Part shown: in pieces, positions 56,385 through 64,000 of the stretch | How positions within the stretch are numbered: position 1 is the first letter of the stretch | Layout: each line of letters starts with the position of its first letter | Assembly (NCBI GenBank): GCA_009929525.1 | Contig: SAAH01000006.1 | Span: forward strand, 1-64,000 | Reading direction: 5' to 3' | Source: Clostridia bacterium | GTDB taxonomy: Bacteria; Bacillota; Clostridia; Lachnospirales; Lachnospiraceae | Length of the DNA: 64,000 nt | Program-made: the position numbers and the translations under genes | Notes under the pieces: model-generated | Seen by the model: only the letters and a program-made list of their open reading frames with translations | Database searches by the model: none | Told to the model about the DNA's origin: nothing

Positions 56385-57413
56385 ATGAAAGTTGGTGTGA
56401 TTGGATGTGGGGGAATGGGTACCACCCATTATCTTTCCTTGAAAGCCCTGTCATCACAGATGGATTTGGAAGTAGTAGCGTTGGCGGACTGCAGAGAAGA
56501 ATTTTTGAATAAAGCAGCAGCTTACTTCCCGGGGGTCAGAACTTATACCTATGGTATGGATCTGATCGAGAATGAGGAACTGGATATTGTACATATTTGT
56601 CTTCCGAGTTATCTGCACGTAAGTCATGCGGTAGCAGCGATGGATAAGGGGATGAATGTATTTGTTGAAAAACCGGTTTGTCTGACGCGGGAAGATGCAG
56701 ATAAGATTCTTGAAGCAGAGAAGCGCACAGGCGTAAAGGCAATGGTTGGACAGGTTGTTCGTTCTTTTGAAGAATACAAGTATCTTAAGAAAGTGTACGA
56801 AGAAGGAACATATGGAAAACTAAAATCCATCGTTATGCAGCGAATCAGCGGTGATGTGAAATGGGGATTCGAAGATTGGTTCCATGATGAAAGAAGAAGT
56901 GGTTCAGTAGTACTTGATCTGCATGTTCATGATCTTGATTTCCTTCGTTATATGTTGGGAGATCCGGATGATTTCGATGTGAAAGCAACAGCATTTGACA
57001 GCGGCATGATCAACCAGATTGTTACTACTTATGAATTTGGAAAAGTATTTGCAGTAACAGAAGGAATCTGGGATGTATCAAATGCACTTAAGTTTGAAGC
57101 AGGATTTCGTGCATGTTTTGATGAGGCAACTGTTGTATTCAGAGGAGCACAGACACCGACACTTAAGGTGTACAAGAAGGATGGAACCGTTGAAGTCCCT
57201 GAATTAAAGGCTGAATATGATGTGGAAAGTGATGTGGCAGGAATCAATATCTCGAATCTTGGACCATATTATACAGAAATAAAATATTTTGTAGAATGCG
57301 TAAGAGACGGAAAAGAAATAGAGATCGCACCGATTCGTGAAGGCGTAAAATCAGTAGAATATGCAATCAGAGAATGGGAAGCAGCAGAGGCTTATGTAGA
57401 AAAGCATAAGTAG
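56385..57413 (+). CDS. Gfo/Idh/MocA-family oxidoreductase
   Basis: 342 aa. Rossmann motif GCGGMGTTH (~7-15), catalytic Lys in VEKPVC (~95) and the substrate-domain segment DLHVHDLDF (~188). It shares the fold but not close similarity with the minus-strand oxidoreductase across the promoter. The start ATG at 56385 has AGAGGTG upstream; TTG at 56382 directly precedes it. As first gene of the ABC operon it probably acts on the imported sugar or its glycoside. Confidence 0.92.
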   Translation: MKVGVIGCGGMGTTHYLSLKALSSQMDLEVVALADCREEFLNKAAAYFPGVRTYTYGMDLIENEELDIVHICLPSYLHVSHAVAAMDKGMNVFVEKPVCLTREDADKILEAEKRTGVKAMVGQVVRSFEEYKYLKKVYEEGTYGKLKSIVMQRISGDVKWGFEDWFHDERRSGSVVLDLHVHDLDFLRYMLGDPDDFDVKATAFDSGMINQIVTTYEFGKVFAVTEGIWDVSNALKFEAGFRACFDEATVVFRGAQTPTLKVYKKDGTVEVPELKAEYDVESDVAGINISNLGPYYTEIKYFVECVRDGKEIEIAPIREGVKSVEYAIREWEAAEAYVEKHK

Positions 57414-57487
57414 AGAAAAAGCAATTTAAAATGTACTTTTCATTGCATAAGCGATGGGAAAATATAGCCAAAATAGGAGGAGACATT

Positions 57488-58834
57488 ATGGCAAAGAAAT
57501 CATTCGCAATCTTTTTAGCAACAGTTATGGCAGCATCTATGTTGACAGCTTGTGGTGGCAGCAGCGAAACATCTAAAGATGATGCGGCTAGCACCGAGGA
57601 TACAAGTTCAGCAGAAGAGACAACAGAAGACACAGCAGATGACGCGGCAGCAGAAGAAACAGAAAGCACAGGATCAGGGGAAGAGGTTACTCTTCAGGTA
57701 TTTGATGCTCATGCTTATGGACTTGATCAGTATGCGGAGATGGTAGAAGCATTTGAAAAAGATCATCCTGGTGTTACCGTTGAAGTACAGCATGCAGCTA
57801 ATGACTCCAGCACACTGCTTCAGTCAAGAGTAAACTCCGGAGATATCCCGGATGTATTCGATGTAGAGTCTGGTACATCAGCAAAGATGTATTATGAATA
57901 TGCATATGACTGGACAGAAGATACAGATGTAACAAGTCTCTTCAATGAAGATGCACTTGAGACAGGAAGAGATGATGATGGAAAGATCAAATCTCTGCCA
58001 TGGACATATGAGAACATGGGTATCCTGTACAACAAAGACTGCTTTGAGAAAGCAGGAATCACAGAACTTCCTACTACTATCGATGAACTGGAAGAAGCTT
58101 GTAAGAAACTGGATGCAGCAGGAATCACTGCTTTTGCACTTCCGGCAAAAGAAACATGGGTACTTGGACAGCTGGCTACACACTTTATGATGGACAAATC
58201 TCTGGATGCAAACGGAACAGCAGAAGCAATCAAATCAGGAGAACTTACTTTTGAAGATATGCCAAACTGGAACAATCTGTTCAAATTCCTTGACCTGGCT
58301 ATGGAATATGGCCCAGACAAACCACTGGAAATCGACTGGGAGACATCTGAAAACATGCTTGCAAATGGTGATGCAGCTATGATCCATATGGGAGACTGGT
58401 GTCAGTCAACTCTGGACTCCTTTAACCCAGATGCAAACCTTGCATTCCTTCCTACTCCAGTAGGTGACAGTGCAGATGATACTACACTTCTTTCCTCTTG
58501 TAACTGGACATATATTGTAAATAAAGATTCTGAGAATCTTGAACTTGCAAAAGAGTACTGCGAATATATTCTGACATCTGAGATGGGACAGTATTGGATG
58601 TGCGAAGGTGTAGGTGCCGTTCCTGGTGTTAAGACAGATAAAGAAGTAAAAGGAACACTTGCAAATGACGCTAAAACATATATCGCAGCAGGTGAGACCA
58701 ATGGATGGATCCATACGATCGCTCCTACAAGCTACTCAGATGTATGTGGACCTTACATCCAGGCTTATATGACAGGTGATATGAGTGCTGAAGAAATCAC
58801 TCAGTTGTTCCAGGAGTTCTGGACAGCAGGCTGA
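57488..58834 (+). CDS. sugar ABC transporter substrate-binding lipoprotein (CUT1)
   Basis: 448 aa. Lipobox LTAC (Cys20) after a short signal peptide, then an acidic Ser/Thr/Glu linker (~30-65) and a family-1 extracellular binding domain. The start at 57488 (MAKKSFAIF) has GGAGGAG upstream; an earlier in-frame ATG at 57431 would hide the lipoprotein signal. It delivers an unknown sugar or glycoside to the two permeases that follow. No ATPase gene is in the operon, so a shared MsiK-type ATPase is likely. Confidence 0.94.
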   Translation: MAKKSFAIFLATVMAASMLTACGGSSETSKDDAASTEDTSSAEETTEDTADDAAAEETESTGSGEEVTLQVFDAHAYGLDQYAEMVEAFEKDHPGVTVEVQHAANDSSTLLQSRVNSGDIPDVFDVESGTSAKMYYEYAYDWTEDTDVTSLFNEDALETGRDDDGKIKSLPWTYENMGILYNKDCFEKAGITELPTTIDELEEACKKLDAAGITAFALPAKETWVLGQLATHFMMDKSLDANGTAEAIKSGELTFEDMPNWNNLFKFLDLAMEYGPDKPLEIDWETSENMLANGDAAMIHMGDWCQSTLDSFNPDANLAFLPTPVGDSADDTTLLSSCNWTYIVNKDSENLELAKEYCEYILTSEMGQYWMCEGVGAVPGVKTDKEVKGTLANDAKTYIAAGETNGWIHTIAPTSYSDVCGPYIQAYMTGDMSAEEITQLFQEFWTAG

Positions 58835-58875
58835 TCGTAAGAGGCTGATCTATATAACTTAATTTAATAACAACG

Positions 58876-58924
58876 ATAATGGAGGTTGCATGGACTGGTA
58901 TGAAACGTCCTGCACCTCCATTAT
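58876..58924 (+). promoter_or_regulatory. attenuator-like hairpin between binding protein and permease genes
   Basis: ATAATGGAGGT/ACCTCCATTAT (58876-58886, 58914-58924) with inner GGAC/GTCC pairing and small bulges. Such hairpins commonly keep binding-protein mRNA more abundant than permease mRNA. There is only a weak T-run. Confidence 0.6.
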
Positions 58925-58958
58925 TACTTTAGAAAAAGAATGCTGGAGGGAATGTATT

Positions 58959-59840
58959 TTGAAAAAGAAAAAGCTAAACGAATTTCTCCTATTTGCACTG
59001 TTTGTATTTCCGGCAGTAGCTTTTGTACTTTTCGCTACAGATATACCGTTTGTGATGAACCTCTACTATTCTGTATTTGATTGGAATGGTGTGGGAAAAT
59101 CCATGACCTTTGTTGGTCTGGACAACTATGTAAAAATATTTACACATGATACCCTTTTCTGGAAGGGTGTAACATTTACTTTGAAGTTTGCAGTATTTTA
59201 TGTGATCATCGTTAATGCAATTTCACTTACTGTTGCAATTGTAATGTCGAAAGAAACGAAAACTTCCAGTGTGGGACGTGCGTTTTACTATGTTCCATAT
59301 ATCATCAGTTTGACTGCTATCAGTTTGATCTGGAAGTTTATCTTTGGGCCTGGATTTGAGGCTTTATATGAAGTTACTGGTTGGGAATTCTTTAACTGGA
59401 GCTGGGTGGGAACACCAAAACTGGCATTTTTCGTAGTTGTTATCATGGCTGTTTGGCAGAACGTCGGATTCTACATGGTAAACTACATTGCAGGAATTAT
59501 CGCGGTTCCAAAAGAACTGATCGAGGCTGCCAAGATTGACGGCGCCAATTCTCTGCAGGTATTTAAAAAGATCACAATGCCGCTGATCATGCCGGCAGTA
59601 TCGATCTGTATGCTGACATCATTGACATTTGCATTTAAATTGTTTGATATTATCATGGTATTTACAAAAGGTGGACCGGCAAACTCTACAGTTACGGTTG
59701 CCTACAACATATATAAGGAAGCATTTGTCAACAGCAAGTATGGACTGGCTACGGCAAAATCCCTTGTATTTGTAGTATTTGTTCTTATTGTTACGGTGAT
59801 CCAGCTTAAAGTGACAAAGAGTAAGGAGGTTGAGGCATAA
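58959..59840 (+). CDS. sugar ABC transporter permease (first)
   Basis: 293 aa, six membrane segments, with EAA motif EAAKIDGANSLQVFKKI (~190) that contacts the ATPase. The start is TTG at 58959 with GGAGGG upstream. The open frame extends to 58890, but those residues would come from the attenuator hairpin. Stop overlaps the next gene by 1 nt. Confidence 0.92.
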   Translation: MKKKKLNEFLLFALFVFPAVAFVLFATDIPFVMNLYYSVFDWNGVGKSMTFVGLDNYVKIFTHDTLFWKGVTFTLKFAVFYVIIVNAISLTVAIVMSKETKTSSVGRAFYYVPYIISLTAISLIWKFIFGPGFEALYEVTGWEFFNWSWVGTPKLAFFVVVIMAVWQNVGFYMVNYIAGIIAVPKELIEAAKIDGANSLQVFKKITMPLIMPAVSICMLTSLTFAFKLFDIIMVFTKGGPANSTVTVAYNIYKEAFVNSKYGLATAKSLVFVVFVLIVTVIQLKVTKSKEVEA

Positions 59841-60667
59841 TGAATAAGATCAAAAAAATAAAACCACTTACCGTTATCATCTTTCTTTGTTCTATTTTTT
59901 GGCTGATGCCGCTGCTTCTGATATTTATTAACTCATTTAAACCGTATAATGACATGATACAGAATTTCCTGGCACTTCCAAAGTCATGGAGTCTGAACAT
60001 GTATGTGGAAACATGGACAAAGTTCAACTTCCCTATGCTGATCGGGAATACCTTGCTGTATACTATATCTACGGTTATCATGATCGTGCTTCTGGCACCT
60101 ATGGCTGCCTATAAGCTGGCAAGAACGAAACATAAACTCAGCGGAGCATGTTTTATCCTGATCATCCTTCCGATGATGGTACCGTTTCAGTCTTATATGA
60201 TCACATTGACCCGTTTGGTTGCTAATGTGAACATGACAGGAACAAGAATGGGACAGATACTGGTAAGTATCGGACTTTGTATGCCGTTGGCAGTTTACAT
60301 GATTCATGGATTTGTAAAAAATGTACCTATCGAGCTGGAAGAATGTGCCTGTATCGATGGCGCTTCCAAGGTGCGTACATATTTTAGTATTGTACTTCCT
60401 TTGCTGAAACCGATTTTGACAACAGTTGTCGTACTTGATACACTGGCTACATGGAATGATATCATTACCAACCAGTTGATCGTTGGTGGAAATCAGAAAG
60501 CAATGAATATCCAAAATGCATTGTATATGCAGTTTTCCGCACAGACAGCCGACTGGGAGCATGCACTTCCTGGTATCGTTATGTCCATGATCCCAAGTTT
60601 GATCTTCTTTGTACTCATGCAGAAGCATATTGTGGGTGGTGTGACTGCTGGTGCAGTGAAAGGTTAA
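59840..60667 (+). CDS. sugar ABC transporter permease (second)
   Basis: 275 aa, six membrane segments; EAA motif EECACIDGASKVRTYF (~165). It forms the membrane channel with the preceding permease. AAGGAGG lies in the end of that gene. The typical malG-like N-terminus (FWLMPLLLIFINSFKP) is present. Confidence 0.93.
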   Translation: MNKIKKIKPLTVIIFLCSIFWLMPLLLIFINSFKPYNDMIQNFLALPKSWSLNMYVETWTKFNFPMLIGNTLLYTISTVIMIVLLAPMAAYKLARTKHKLSGACFILIILPMMVPFQSYMITLTRLVANVNMTGTRMGQILVSIGLCMPLAVYMIHGFVKNVPIELEECACIDGASKVRTYFSIVLPLLKPILTTVVVLDTLATWNDIITNQLIVGGNQKAMNIQNALYMQFSAQTADWEHALPGIVMSMIPSLIFFVLMQKHIVGGVTAGAVKG

Positions 60668-60715
60668 TGCAGCTTAATAAAAATATGCAGATTTAGAAAT
60701 GGAGAAGAGTAGACT

Positions 60716-61549
60716 ATGAAAGTTGGAGTATTGATCGCATTATATCCGGGTGTTGATATTGATGAGAAATTTGCAGAACTTCGTTCTATGGGAATGGAGA
60801 GCTGTCAGCTTACCTGCTGGGATCGCGAGATCCTTCATGACGATGAGATGGCAGAAAAAATAAATGCAGCAATTGAAAAACATGGAGTTACCATATCTGC
60901 ATTCTGGTGTGGATGGGAAGGCAGAAAAGTGTGGGACTTCTATGAAGGACAGCTGACACTGGGTCTTGTACCGGCAGCTTACCGTGTAGAGAGACTGAAT
61001 ATGCTGGTGGAAGGATCTGATTTTGCGAAGAAGATCCATGCAGTTGATTTTGCAACACATGTAGGTTATATGCCGGAAAATCCATATGATCCTAATTATC
61101 AGGAGGTGTTGGTTGCCTGCAAGACGATTGTAGAAAAATGCCGTGAGAATGGACAGAACTTCCTGTTTGAGACAGGTCAGGAGACTCCGGTAACACTAAA
61201 ACGTGCGATCCAGGATATCGAAAAAGATCTGGGAAAAGGAAATGTGGGAATCAATCTGGATCCGGCGAATCTGATTATGTATGGAAAAGCAAATCCGGTG
61301 GATGCACTGGAAGTGTTTGGAGAATATGTACGTGGTATCCATGGAAAAGATGGTCTGTATCCGACGGATGGACATTGTCTGGGAGCAGAAGTTCCGCTTG
61401 GTGAAGGTAAGGTGAATTATCCGGCATTTATCCAGAAATTAAAAGAGGTTGGGTATACTGGTGATATTACGATCGAGAGAGAAATCACTGGGGAAGAGCA
61501 GAAGAAAGATATTGTTATGGCAAAAGAGATATTGGATAAACTTATTTGA
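60716..61549 (+). CDS. sugar phosphate isomerase/epimerase-type TIM-barrel protein
   Basis: 277 aa, xylose-isomerase-like barrel. Candidate metal ligands are Glu in FETGQE (~153), Asp in NLDPANL (~182), His in IHGKDG (~210) and Glu in TIEREI (~255). Such proteins isomerise keto-sugars or keto-inositols and often work with Gfo/Idh/MocA oxidoreductases, as here; related enzymes cleave 3-keto glycosides. The actual substrate is unknown. GGAGAAGAG precedes the ATG. It is the last gene before the large hairpin element, which may end the transcript. Confidence 0.88.
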   Translation: MKVGVLIALYPGVDIDEKFAELRSMGMESCQLTCWDREILHDDEMAEKINAAIEKHGVTISAFWCGWEGRKVWDFYEGQLTLGLVPAAYRVERLNMLVEGSDFAKKIHAVDFATHVGYMPENPYDPNYQEVLVACKTIVEKCRENGQNFLFETGQETPVTLKRAIQDIEKDLGKGNVGINLDPANLIMYGKANPVDALEVFGEYVRGIHGKDGLYPTDGHCLGAEVPLGEGKVNYPAFIQKLKEVGYTGDITIEREITGEEQKKDIVMAKEILDKLI

Positions 61550-61565
61550 GATTGAGTGGGGGGAC

Positions 61566-61841
61566 GCCATCCATCACCGGCATCCTGGTCTGTCAGGGTA
61601 TGGGGCTGGGTGGGTCTCTCGTTGGTAAAATCTAAGTGCAGAAGGGGCATCTTCTGTAGGGATCGGACACATTCGGTCAGTATGCTTGATGCATACTGGC
61701 CTCAGGTGTCCTTGAAGTGTGCTTTGGTAAGCACACTTTACCCTGCAGAAGTTGCCCCTTCTGCACTAAGATTTTGCGCAACTTGAGCCCGACACCCCAG
61801 TCCCCATACCCTGACAGACCAGGATGCCGGTGATGGATGGC
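61566..61841 (+). repeat. large nested hairpin element C
   Basis: 276 bp folding as a series of near-perfect helices: P1 40 bp (61566-61605/61802-61841), P2 23 bp with one mismatch (61627-61649/61753-61775), P3 11 bp (61651-61661/61741-61751). Inside is a junction of P4 GGACAC/GTGTCC (61665-61670/61706-61711), P5 11 bp (61675-61685/61691-61701) and P6 AAGTGTGCTT/AAGCACACTT (61715-61724/61729-61738, TGGT loop). Core sequence differs from elements A and B. No supported coding sequence; open frames on both strands are by-products of the symmetry. Confidence 0.85.
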
Positions 61842-62000
61842 TGGTGGTTGGCTGGGGAGAGGTGAGGAAGTAAAGAGTGATGTATCCGCCGACTGGTTAC
61901 CCACAAGGTCATTAACTTATTTCTTCTTTAAATTAGTGACATTGGTCGAGTGAACAGCAGCGTGGCGGAGAAAAAAGATGGAAATGTAATAGAAGGTACA
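61842..62000. other. intergenic sequence without a supported gene
   Basis: G-rich next to element C, then A/T-rich. No ribosome binding site with a following frame and no further long inverted repeat. Confidence 0.5.
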
Positions 62001-62029
62001 TTGTAGAAATGCAAGGAAAGAGCTATAAT
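62001..62029 (+). promoter_or_regulatory. sigma-A promoter of the creatininase-family gene
   Basis: TTGTAG (62001-62006), 17-bp spacer, TATAAT (62024-62029), ~75 bp before the start. Confidence 0.7.
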
Positions 62030-62105
62030 GAGCGTAAGAGAGCCAACCTGCCTGCAGGAGGATTGGTGAGAGGTAAGATGGGTCGAAAGAGAGGATGAAA
62101 GTGTT

Positions 62106-62837
62106 ATGACAGAGAAAGTTTTGTATGAAGAGTTGTGTCCGGCGGAGTTTAAGGAGAGGGTGGAGGTTTGCCCGGTTGCTTATCTGCCGCTTGGGACTTT
62201 GGAGTGGCATGGACCTCATATGCCTTTGGGGGCGGATGGGATACAGGCTCAGGAGTTGTTTAAGAGAGTGGCCAGGAATGTGGGGGGAGTTGTGCTTCCC
62301 AGTTTGTTTTTAGGGCCTGATAGGATTTATCATGATCCTAATAGAGAGTTTTATGGTATGGATATTTGTACAGGTGGTACGGTGGTTCCTTATGAGATGC
62401 ATCAGCTTCCTGGAAGTGCTTATTGGCTTCCGGATGAGTTGTATCAGAACATGATCCGTCAGATCGCGGCGAATCTGGCAAGGGCTGGGTTTAAAGTGTT
62501 GGTGGCTCATGGTCATGGCCCTTCTACCTGGCAGTTTTGTGATCTGAAGGCAGAGTTGAAGGAAAAATATGGACTGGATTGTTACTGTGCATTTGATTTT
62601 TATAAAGATGAAGTGATGGGATATCAGTGTGATCATGCAGCAGCGAATGAGACATCGATCACGATGGCTGTCCGTCCGGAACTGGTTCAGCTGGAAAGAA
62701 TTGCTGAGGGGAAAGAAGAACCGATCGCTATCGCAGGCCGTGATCCTAGGATACATGCGAGTGAGGAATATGGAAAAGAAGTCCTGGAGATCAATGTAAA
62801 GGCGATGAGTGAAGGGATTCGGGCAATGTTCTCGTGA
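62106..62837 (+). CDS. creatininase-family protein
   Basis: 243 aa. Metal-binding motif LPLGTLEWHGPHMPLGADG (~29-47) is typical. The second conserved segment is AHGHGPS (~138), where many members have NGHGGN, so the active site is divergent. Known members hydrolyse creatinine or other amides or act in cofactor synthesis; no reaction is assigned. The first ~100 codons use GGG, TTG, AGG and CCT more than neighbouring genes, while the second half looks native. Own promoter; purE follows with its own. Confidence 0.85.
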   Translation: MTEKVLYEELCPAEFKERVEVCPVAYLPLGTLEWHGPHMPLGADGIQAQELFKRVARNVGGVVLPSLFLGPDRIYHDPNREFYGMDICTGGTVVPYEMHQLPGSAYWLPDELYQNMIRQIAANLARAGFKVLVAHGHGPSTWQFCDLKAELKEKYGLDCYCAFDFYKDEVMGYQCDHAAANETSITMAVRPELVQLERIAEGKEEPIAIAGRDPRIHASEEYGKEVLEINVKAMSEGIRAMFS

Positions 62838-62876
62838 TGATAGAGGATTTCCTTTCAATTTACTTCTATTTAGATA

Positions 62877-62905
62877 TTGACAAGAGAAGAGAGTATTAGT
62901 ATTAT
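62877..62905 (+). promoter_or_regulatory. sigma-A promoter of purE-purM
   Basis: TTGACA (62877-62882), 17-bp spacer, TATTAT (62900-62905). The ~80-nt leader shows no purine riboswitch. Confidence 0.75.
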
Positions 62906-62984
62906 TACTAATAAGTAGGGATAAATTAATTAATGCTACTTATAAGTACAACTAATGAATATTTATGAGCAAAGGAGACAAGCA

Positions 62985-63491
62985 ATGGCAAAAGTAGGAA
63001 TTGTTATGGGAAGTGACTCTGATATGCCTGTTATGAGTAAGGCAGCAAGTATGTTGGAGAAATTTGGTATAGACTATGAGATGACCATTATTTCTGCACA
63101 CAGAGAACCGGATATCTTTTTTGAGTATGCAAAGTCAGCGGAGGAGAAAGGTTTTAAGGTTATCATAGCAGGAGCTGGTATGGCTGCTCATCTGCCAGGT
63201 ATGTGTGCTGCGATTTTCCCTATGCCGGTCATCGGTATCCCGATGCATACAACTTCTCTTGGTGGAAGAGATTCTCTCTATTCCATCGTACAGATGCCGA
63301 CAGGTATCCCGGTTGCGACAGTTGCGATCAATGGAGGAGCAAACGCTGCCATTTTGGCTGCTAAGATTCTGGCTACTTCAGATGCAGATCTTCTTGCCCG
63401 TTTGAAAGCTTATTCTGAGGAAATGAAAGAAGAAGTAGTAGCGAAGGATGAAAAACTTCAGAAGGTTGGCCATAAAAATTATACAAAATAG
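62985..63491 (+). CDS. purE: N5-carboxyaminoimidazole ribonucleotide mutase
   Basis: 168 aa, class I. GSDSDMPVM (~9-17) and SAHREP (~38) bind substrate; AGMAAHLPG (~68) carries the active-site His. It converts N5-CAIR to CAIR in purine synthesis. The start at 62985 (MAKVGIVMGSDSD) has AAAGGAGA upstream; an in-frame ATG at 62955 does not. Confidence 0.96.
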   Translation: MAKVGIVMGSDSDMPVMSKAASMLEKFGIDYEMTIISAHREPDIFFEYAKSAEEKGFKVIIAGAGMAAHLPGMCAAIFPMPVIGIPMHTTSLGGRDSLYSIVQMPTGIPVATVAINGGANAAILAAKILATSDADLLARLKAYSEEMKEEVVAKDEKLQKVGHKNYTK

Positions 63492-63554
63492 GAAGCAGGA
63501 GAGTAATTGCACATTATATATAGAAGCAATTACATAGGACGAAGGAGGAAAAAC

Positions 63555-64000
63555 ATGGATTACAAGAAAGCAGGAGTAGATATCGAGGCTGGTTACAAAT
63601 CAGTAGAACTTATGAAAGAGCACGTAAAGAAAACCATGCGTGAAGAAGTACTGGGAGGTCTGGGAGGATTTTCAGGTGCATTTTCCATGGACAAATTCAA
63701 AGATATGGAACATCCTACACTGGTATCCGGTACTGATGGTGTTGGAACAAAGCTGAAATTGGCATTTATCATGGACAAACATGACACAGTAGGTATCGAT
63801 TGTGTAGCTATGTGTGTAAATGACATCGCATGTGCAGGTGGAGAACCATTATTCTTCCTGGACTATATTGCATGTGGAAAAAATGTTCCTGAGAAGATCG
63901 CTGATATCGTAAAAGGTGTATCTGAAGGATGTATTCAGTCCTCCGCAGCTTTAATTGGTGGTGAGACAGCAGAGATGCCTGGTTTCTATCCGGTGGACGA
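63555..64000 (+). CDS. purM: phosphoribosylformylglycinamidine cyclo-ligase, 5' part (runs off the window)
   Basis: The first 148 codons are present. The N-terminus [12 protein letters not shown] and the following [15 protein letters not shown] segment are characteristic of PurM (AIR synthetase), which closes the imidazole ring to form AIR. GAAGGAGGAA precedes the ATG at 63555. It follows purE by 63 bp and is probably in the same operon. Confidence 0.95.
   Translation, partial: MDYKKAGVDIEAGYKSVELMKEHVKKTMREEVLGGLGGFSGAFSMDKFKDMEHPTLVSGTDGVGTKLKLAFIMDKHDTVGIDCVAMCVNDIACAGGEPLFFLDYIACGKNVPEKIADIVKGVSEGCIQSSAALIGGETAEMPGFYPVD

Noticed and set aside
61556..61904. Open frames on both strands across element C
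   Set aside because: They arise from the inverted-repeat symmetry and lack start signals.
62838..62984. Purine riboswitch before purE
   Set aside because: The leader is only ~80 nt and A/T-rich; the conserved loops of the purine aptamer were not found.

Overview
The window looks like chromosome from a Gram-positive, anaerobic gut Clostridium-relative, most likely a Lachnospiraceae (Blautia/Dorea/Mediterraneibacter type). Support: the SCIFF peptide and its radical-SAM maturase, a fused SecDF, an anaerobic glycerol-3-phosphate dehydrogenase with a DUF1667 partner, Fe-S aldo/keto reductase, Pta-AckA acetate fermentation, NAD-dependent PyrD/PyrK, a UPF0210/ACT pair, surface proteins with sortase-like VPLTGD/VKTGD tails, and G-rich Shine-Dalgarno sites with several TTG and GTG starts. 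The species cannot be fixed from sequence reading alone. No tRNA, rRNA, CRISPR array, prophage or insertion-sequence transposase was seen.

Layout. 0-8 kb: a CNNM/CorC membrane protein (minus), a sortase-type surface protein behind a structured leader, then TIGR04086 membrane protein, SCIFF peptide (scfA), its maturase (scfB), SecDF and RecJ. 9.7-11 kb (minus): a fusion of a shikimate-kinase-like domain to a small alarmone synthetase. 11.0-12.2 kb: a gene-free island of large hairpin elements. 12-17 kb: GlpK, an FAD/BFD dehydrogenase, a pyridine-nucleotide oxidoreductase and DUF1667, together an anaerobic glycerol catabolic module. 17-21 kb: NSS transporter, MATE exporter, Fe-S aldo/keto reductase. 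21-27.4 kb: zf-HC2 membrane protein, PolA, CoaE, a YycJ-like hydrolase, an ACT protein and UPF0210. 27.9-33.1 kb: a five-gene surface-fibre operon (two TasA/camelysin-like proteins, a VKTGD-anchored protein, SipW peptidase, a thioester/SpaA adhesin). 33.1-37.7 kb: TmcAL (minus) divergent from Pta-AckA, then YceD-L32. 37.8-43 kb: a MalT/LuxR regulator broken by one amber codon, the scar of a second copy, and a choline-binding-repeat surface protein; then a cold-shock protein. 43.7-50 kb: pyrC-F-K-D-E followed by small membrane proteins, VanZ, an HD hydrolase and an enlarged M29 aminopeptidase. 52.3-61.5 kb: a carbohydrate locus with two ROK regulators and an oxidoreductase (minus) facing an oxidoreductase, a CUT1 ABC importer and a TIM-barrel isomerase. 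61.6-61.8 kb: a 276-nt nested hairpin element. 62-64 kb: a creatininase-family protein, purE and the start of purM.

The most unusual items are the shikimate-kinase-like/alarmone-synthetase fusion, the large hairpin elements at 11.1-11.8 and 61.6-61.8 kb (arms differ between copies but stay complementary within each copy), the SipW/TasA-like fibre operon with a thioester adhesin that lacks an anchor, and the decayed pair of MalT-like regulators.
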